Assembly: GCF_965656765.1 (NCBI RefSeq)
Contig: NZ_CBFHLV010000004.1
Location: 29,673 to 93,672, forward strand
Source of the DNA: Marivita sp965656765
GTDB taxonomy: Bacteria > Pseudomonadota > Alphaproteobacteria > Rhodobacterales > Rhodobacteraceae
Direction of reading: 5' to 3'
Length of the DNA stretch: 64,000 bases
The notes under the pieces were generated by a model. It was not told the origin of the DNA, did no database searches, and saw only the letters and a program-made list of their open reading frames with translations. The translations under genes and the position numbers were made by a program. Shown here piece by piece: positions 60,924-64,000 of this stretch; the first letter of the stretch is position 1, and every line of letters starts with the position of its first letter.

Positions 60924-61613
60924 TTACAGCCGCTTCCATATTGCGGCATCCCCAAGGTTTTCGACAAAGGCGGCGTGAGCCGCCTTTTCATTTTCCGATA
61001 TCCGCGGTGGCAATGGGGCCGGGCGAGGGTGCGGGCGCCATTCCGTTGCCGCGCGCCCAGCTTCTGACGTATCCTCCGATACACTCAGGCCAAAATCGGG
61101 CTGCTTTCCGCCGATCAGCTCAAGATACACTTCAGCCAGAATTTCAGAGTCCAAAAGCGCGCCGTGCAGCGTTCGGGACGAATTGTCGATCCCGAACCGC
61201 CGGCATAGCGCATCAAGGGATGCCGGCGATCCTGGAAACTTTCGCCGCGCGATTGCCAAAGTATCAACAGCGCGGTCAAATGGAATCGGCGCACGTTTCA
61301 CCCATGAAAGCTCTGCGTTCAGGAATTTCATGTCGAACGCAGCATTGTGGATCACCAGCTTGGCGTCACCGATGAAATCAACAAACGCTTGCGCAACATT
61401 GGCAAATACCGGCTTGTCACGCAGAAAATCGTCGCCCAGCCCATGCACCTCAAACGCCTCTTGCGGCATCCCGCGTTCCGGGTTGATGTATTGATGGTAG
61501 GTCTTGCCGGTCGGCACATGGTTGAATAACTCAACCGCACCAATCTCAACGATACGGTCGCCCTGATCCGGCTCAAACCCCGTTGTTTCCGTATCGAGAA
61601 CAATCTCACGCAT
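60924..61613 (-). CDS. dnaQ: DNA polymerase III epsilon subunit (proofreading exonuclease)
   Basis: DnaQ is the 3'-5' exonuclease of the replicative polymerase. The 229-residue protein shows Exo I DTETTG (residue 7-12), Exo II HNAAFDMKFLN (about 92-102) and Exo III SSRTLHGALLDSEILAEVYLEL with the catalytic His and Asp. Convergent to secB with a 3-base gap between stops. Overlaps coaE at the start (8 bases). Confidence 0.95.
   Translation of the reverse strand: MREIVLDTETTGFEPDQGDRIVEIGAVELFNHVPTGKTYHQYINPERGMPQEAFEVHGLGDDFLRDKPVFANVAQAFVDFIGDAKLVIHNAAFDMKFLNAELSWVKRAPIPFDRAVDTLAIARRKFPGSPASLDALCRRFGIDNSSRTLHGALLDSEILAEVYLELIGGKQPDFGLSVSEDTSEAGRAATEWRPHPRPAPLPPRISENEKAAHAAFVENLGDAAIWKRL
60966..60992 (+). 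terminator. Intrinsic terminator of secB, inside the 3' coding end of dnaQ
   Basis: AAAGGCGG (60966-60973) pairs with CCGCCTTT (60980-60987), loop CGTGAG, followed by TCATTTT. It sits within dnaQ coding sequence on the other strand, so only secB can use it. Confidence 0.7.
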
Positions 61614-62199
61614 TGATCATCTGTTTCCTGATTTGCTCAAGAACATCGTGAACCTGCTGCTTCGCATGTTCAAGCGTATCAGTTTCGATCACGAAATCCG
61701 AACGCTTACATTTCTCGTCATTGGGCATTTGCTTTTCTAGAATTGCAAGAAACTGCTCACGCGTCATTGTCCCCCGCTCAAGAACGCGCTTTTCTTGCAG
61801 TTGAGGTGAAACAGCGACACATACAACCGCATCCATCTCAGCTTCCGCACCTGTTTCGAATAGCAGCGGGATATCGAAGACTACAATCTCGGAACGCGTC
61901 GATTTCGCGAATTGTTCACGGTCATCGCGGACAAGCGGATGTACGATACCCTCTACCTGACCAAGCGCATCTGGATTTCTTCCAATTATCCCACGTAAAG
62001 TGCCTCGATCAACGGCACCTCCTGAAATCGCATCCGGGAACATGGCCTCAACCGGCAATACCGCAGCACCACCGACATCGTACAACCGATGAACTGCGGC
62101 ATCCGCATCCCAAACAGCACAGCCCGCATCGGCAAAAATCTTAGCCGTCGTGGATTTTCCCATACCGATTGACCCGGTCAGACCCAGCTTGAAACTCAC
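61606..62199 (-). CDS. coaE: Dephospho-CoA kinase
   Basis: CoaE phosphorylates dephospho-CoA, the final step of coenzyme A synthesis. The 197-residue protein begins MSFKLGLTGSIGMGKSTTAK with the P-loop at residue 9-17 and shows VVFDIPLLFETGAE. It lies in the usual maf-aroE-coaE-dnaQ block and overlaps aroE by ATGA. Confidence 0.95.
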   Translation of the reverse strand: MSFKLGLTGSIGMGKSTTAKIFADAGCAVWDADAAVHRLYDVGGAAVLPVEAMFPDAISGGAVDRGTLRGIIGRNPDALGQVEGIVHPLVRDDREQFAKSTRSEIVVFDIPLLFETGAEAEMDAVVCVAVSPQLQEKRVLERGTMTREQFLAILEKQMPNDEKCKRSDFVIETDTLEHAKQQVHDVLEQIRKQMINA

Positions 62200-63029
62200 C
62201 TCAACACCGCAGCTCGAACATTGTCATCGACTGAGGGGCGTTTTCCAAACCAACGTTCAAATCCCGGAACAGCCTGATGCAACAGCATGCCCAGACCATC
62301 GACCGCGTGGCACCCCCGTTCTTCGGCAGTTGTCAGAAGTCGGGTTCGCAATGGCGCATAAACAAGGTCATTCACTATTGCCCCGGGTCTTAACCCATCC
62401 AGCGGGACGCGCATCTCGGGTTTTCCCGTCATTCCCAACGATGTGGTGTTTACAACCAAATCGGCCTCTTCCAGCACATTGCCTGCCTGCACCCATTCAA
62501 CAACCTGCACTCGGTGACCAAAATCCTCGCGCAGCTTTTCCGCGCGGATCCGGGTGCGGTTGGTTAACATGATTTTAGGCACACCTACGTCCAGCAATGA
62601 CGCCAGCACCGCCCTTGCAGCACCACCCGCGCCAAACACGACAGCCGGCCCAGATTTTGGGTTCCAATTGGGAATAGCCTGACGAATATTTTCAATAAAC
62701 CCATAACCATCTGTATTATCGGCATGAATCCGTCCATCTTTGCGGAAAATCAGAGTGTTCGCAGCACCGATCAACGTTGCGCGATCCGTAATAAGATCCG
62801 CGATTTCCATCACTTTTTCTTTGTGCGGTATCGTGACATTCGCACCCACAAACCCAAGGTCTGCCAGTCGCGGCAGCAAGTCAGCCAACTTTTCCGGAGC
62901 AATATCCATCGGAATGTAGTGACCCTTAAGGCCATATTTTCTGAGCCAGTACCCATGTACGTTAGGGCTTTTGGAGTGTGCTACGGGGTGGCCAATAACA
63001 GCGGCCAATGGAATTTTACTGTCACTCAT
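62196..63029 (-). CDS. aroE: Shikimate dehydrogenase
   Basis: AroE reduces 3-dehydroshikimate with NADPH in aromatic amino acid synthesis. The 277-residue protein has the substrate site AHSKSPNVHGYW, the catalytic lysine in NVTIPHKEKVM and the NADP fold VVFGAGGAARAVLASL (about residue 128-143). Overlaps maf by 4 bases as ATGA. Confidence 0.95.
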   Translation of the reverse strand: MSDSKIPLAAVIGHPVAHSKSPNVHGYWLRKYGLKGHYIPMDIAPEKLADLLPRLADLGFVGANVTIPHKEKVMEIADLITDRATLIGAANTLIFRKDGRIHADNTDGYGFIENIRQAIPNWNPKSGPAVVFGAGGAARAVLASLLDVGVPKIMLTNRTRIRAEKLREDFGHRVQVVEWVQAGNVLEEADLVVNTTSLGMTGKPEMRVPLDGLRPGAIVNDLVYAPLRTRLLTTAEERGCHAVDGLGMLLHQAVPGFERWFGKRPSVDDNVRAAVLR

Positions 63030-63625
63030 CGGTCGATCCGTCCGGTCAAAGTAAGGTGGTTCAGAAGCTCCAGTAACGGAAGTCCAAGAACCGTGAAATA
63101 GTCACCTTGAACCTGCGTGAACAACCGCGCACCTTCTTCTTCAAGTTTATAGGCACCGACAGAATGCCGAATGCTGTCCCAGTTGCGATGAACGTAACCT
63201 TCTAGATACGCATCTGAAAAGTCACGCATGCGTAAACGCACAACACCCACATGCCGCCACTTAGGTTCACCATCTTCATATAGTACAGCGGCAGACAGCA
63301 AACTGTGCGAACGGTTTCGCAAGACACGAAGCTGCTCACACGCCTCCTCTGGGCTTGTTGGTTTTCCAAAAACAGACTTATCGACCGAAAGTACCTGATC
63401 GCACCCCAAGACCAACGCACCGGGTAACTTGTCCGAAACTTTGCGTGCTTTCATTTCCGCTAGCGTATCAGCAATATCTCGGGGCGAAGCTTCTTCCGCT
63501 TCAAGCGCCTGACGGATCGCCTCTTCATCGATTCGCGCCACTTGCACATCGAACCGAAGTCCTGAGTTACGCAGCAGGTCAGCGCGGATCTGCGACCCTG
63601 ACGCCAGAACAAGATCAATATTCAT
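63026..63625 (-). CDS. maf: Maf-like nucleotide pyrophosphatase
   Basis: Maf proteins hydrolyse non-canonical or modified nucleoside triphosphates. The 199-residue protein begins with ASGSQIRADLLRNSGL (signature SxxR) and has GCDQVLSVD and a LPLLEL C-terminal region. It is the last gene before the AT-rich candidate origin, the position seen in many alphaproteobacterial chromosomes. Confidence 0.93.
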   Translation of the reverse strand: MNIDLVLASGSQIRADLLRNSGLRFDVQVARIDEEAIRQALEAEEASPRDIADTLAEMKARKVSDKLPGALVLGCDQVLSVDKSVFGKPTSPEEACEQLRVLRNRSHSLLSAAVLYEDGEPKWRHVGVVRLRMRDFSDAYLEGYVHRNWDSIRHSVGAYKLEEEGARLFTQVQGDYFTVLGLPLLELLNHLTLTGRIDR

Positions 63626-64000
63626 GTGGACAACTCTTGGGGCAAGTTACGTTTGTTTACCGGAGTGTTTTGGGGAAATCGTTCTCTCTGAGCAAGCCGA
63701 TACAAATCTCACCAAGTTGTTCTTTGGTTCACATCCGGTTGTTAGAGCTGTGGAAAGGATAAAATGGTATGCGTTAGGCCCTCAATAATGGGCCTCTATG
63801 TTAGAGTTTTCCCAAATTTATCCACTGATCAAGAGAATTTTTATAATTATTATTCAGATACTTAGTTAAGATATGCGCGTTACCAATAACTTATACCCAC
63901 ACTATCCATCCATACATACATAGGTGGATAAATTATGTACAAATCAATAATCCACAGACGAGCGTCTGCACTACTGACTACAAAAACCTTTCTAAATTCT
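63626..64000. other. oriC: Candidate chromosomal replication origin (oriC), AT-rich, gene-free
   Basis: The region has no convincing ORF and is visibly AT-rich, especially 63835-63875. DnaA-box-like 9-mers (consensus TTATCCACA) occur at 63625-63633 (reverse, TTGTCCACA), 63818-63826 (TTATCCACT), 63923-63931 (reverse, TTATCCACC) and 63948-63956 (TAATCCACA), plus a weaker TTATACCCA at 63891-63899. In alphaproteobacteria maf-aroE-coaE-dnaQ is near oriC. Sequence ends at the window edge, so the other flank (hemE, rho or parAB type genes) cannot be seen. A GC-skew switch would support this. Confidence 0.5.

Noticed and set aside
1..64000. Search for defence, CRISPR, integrase, transposase or toxin-antitoxin systems
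   Set aside because: None recognised; no direct-repeat array, tRNA or insertion-sequence ends seen by eye.

Overview
The window is chromosomal DNA from an aerobic anoxygenic phototroph of the Rhodobacteraceae, most likely the Roseobacter group. Between core genes lies an essentially complete photosynthesis gene cluster (PGC) of about 47 kb (roughly 10.46-57.49 kb). It has a quinone-type reaction centre (puhA, pufL, pufM) with a tetraheme cytochrome subunit (pufC), one LH1 antenna (pufB, pufA), bacteriochlorophyll a synthesis with the oxygen-dependent cyclase (acsF plus a BciE-type partner; no bchE), and a full spheroidene/spheroidenone carotenoid set. No pucBA (LH2) and no pufX is seen. The genus is not resolved.

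Layout. 1-8.6 kb: end of a phytase/esterase-like gene, a queuosine-precursor transporter, a small leader ORF with a terminator, arfB, then on the minus strand argH, an LptM-like lipoprotein gene, a DUF2834 gene, lysA and a TIGR02302 gene, with tlpA divergent from argH. 8.6-10.4 kb: a non-coding stretch with a long inverted repeat, then ugd. 10.46-26.5 kb (minus): bchF-N-B-H-L-M-lhaA-puhA-B-C-bciE-acsF-puhE-hemA-cycA, one long overlapping gene train. 26.8-33.0 kb (plus): aerR-ppsR and bchG-(second PucC-family gene)-bchP-idi. 33.1-34.5 kb: a CAP/RTX/DUF4214 secreted protein, foreign to pigment synthesis. 34.5-47.6 kb (minus): crtE-F-bchC-X-Y-Z-pufQ-B-A-L-M-C and dxs. 47.6-57.5 kb: crtD-C (plus), tspO-crtB-crtI (minus), crtA-bchI-D-O (plus). 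57.5-63.6 kb: Smr, mltA, Tim44-like, fxsA, secB, dnaQ, coaE, aroE, maf. The last 375 bases are AT-rich, gene-free and carry DnaA-box-like 9-mers, so they are a candidate oriC.

Regulation. Eleven exact TGT-N12-ACA palindromes (the PpsR/CrtJ operator pattern) lie in five intergenic regions: bchF/aerR (3), ppsR/bchG (2), crtF/bchC (2), crtE/crtD (2) and crtI/crtA (2). Together with the AerR (B12-binding antirepressor) and PpsR genes they form a compact regulatory circuit covering the main pigment operons. Most neighbouring genes overlap by 1-4 bases (ATGA, TGATG, TAATG), which implies strong translational coupling. Intercistronic hairpins after pufA, after pufC and after acsF are likely mRNA-processing or stability elements.

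Oddities worth attention: crtC has no ATG/GTG/TTG start near its conserved N-terminus; a 14-base perfect complement of the canonical bacterial 16S rRNA 3' end precedes an 18-codon ORF upstream of arfB; an imperfect 17-18 bp inverted repeat bounds an unannotated region at about 8.57-8.70 kb; and four to five tandem hairpins sit between pufC and dxs. I found no CRISPR array, tRNA, rRNA, insertion sequence or defence system.
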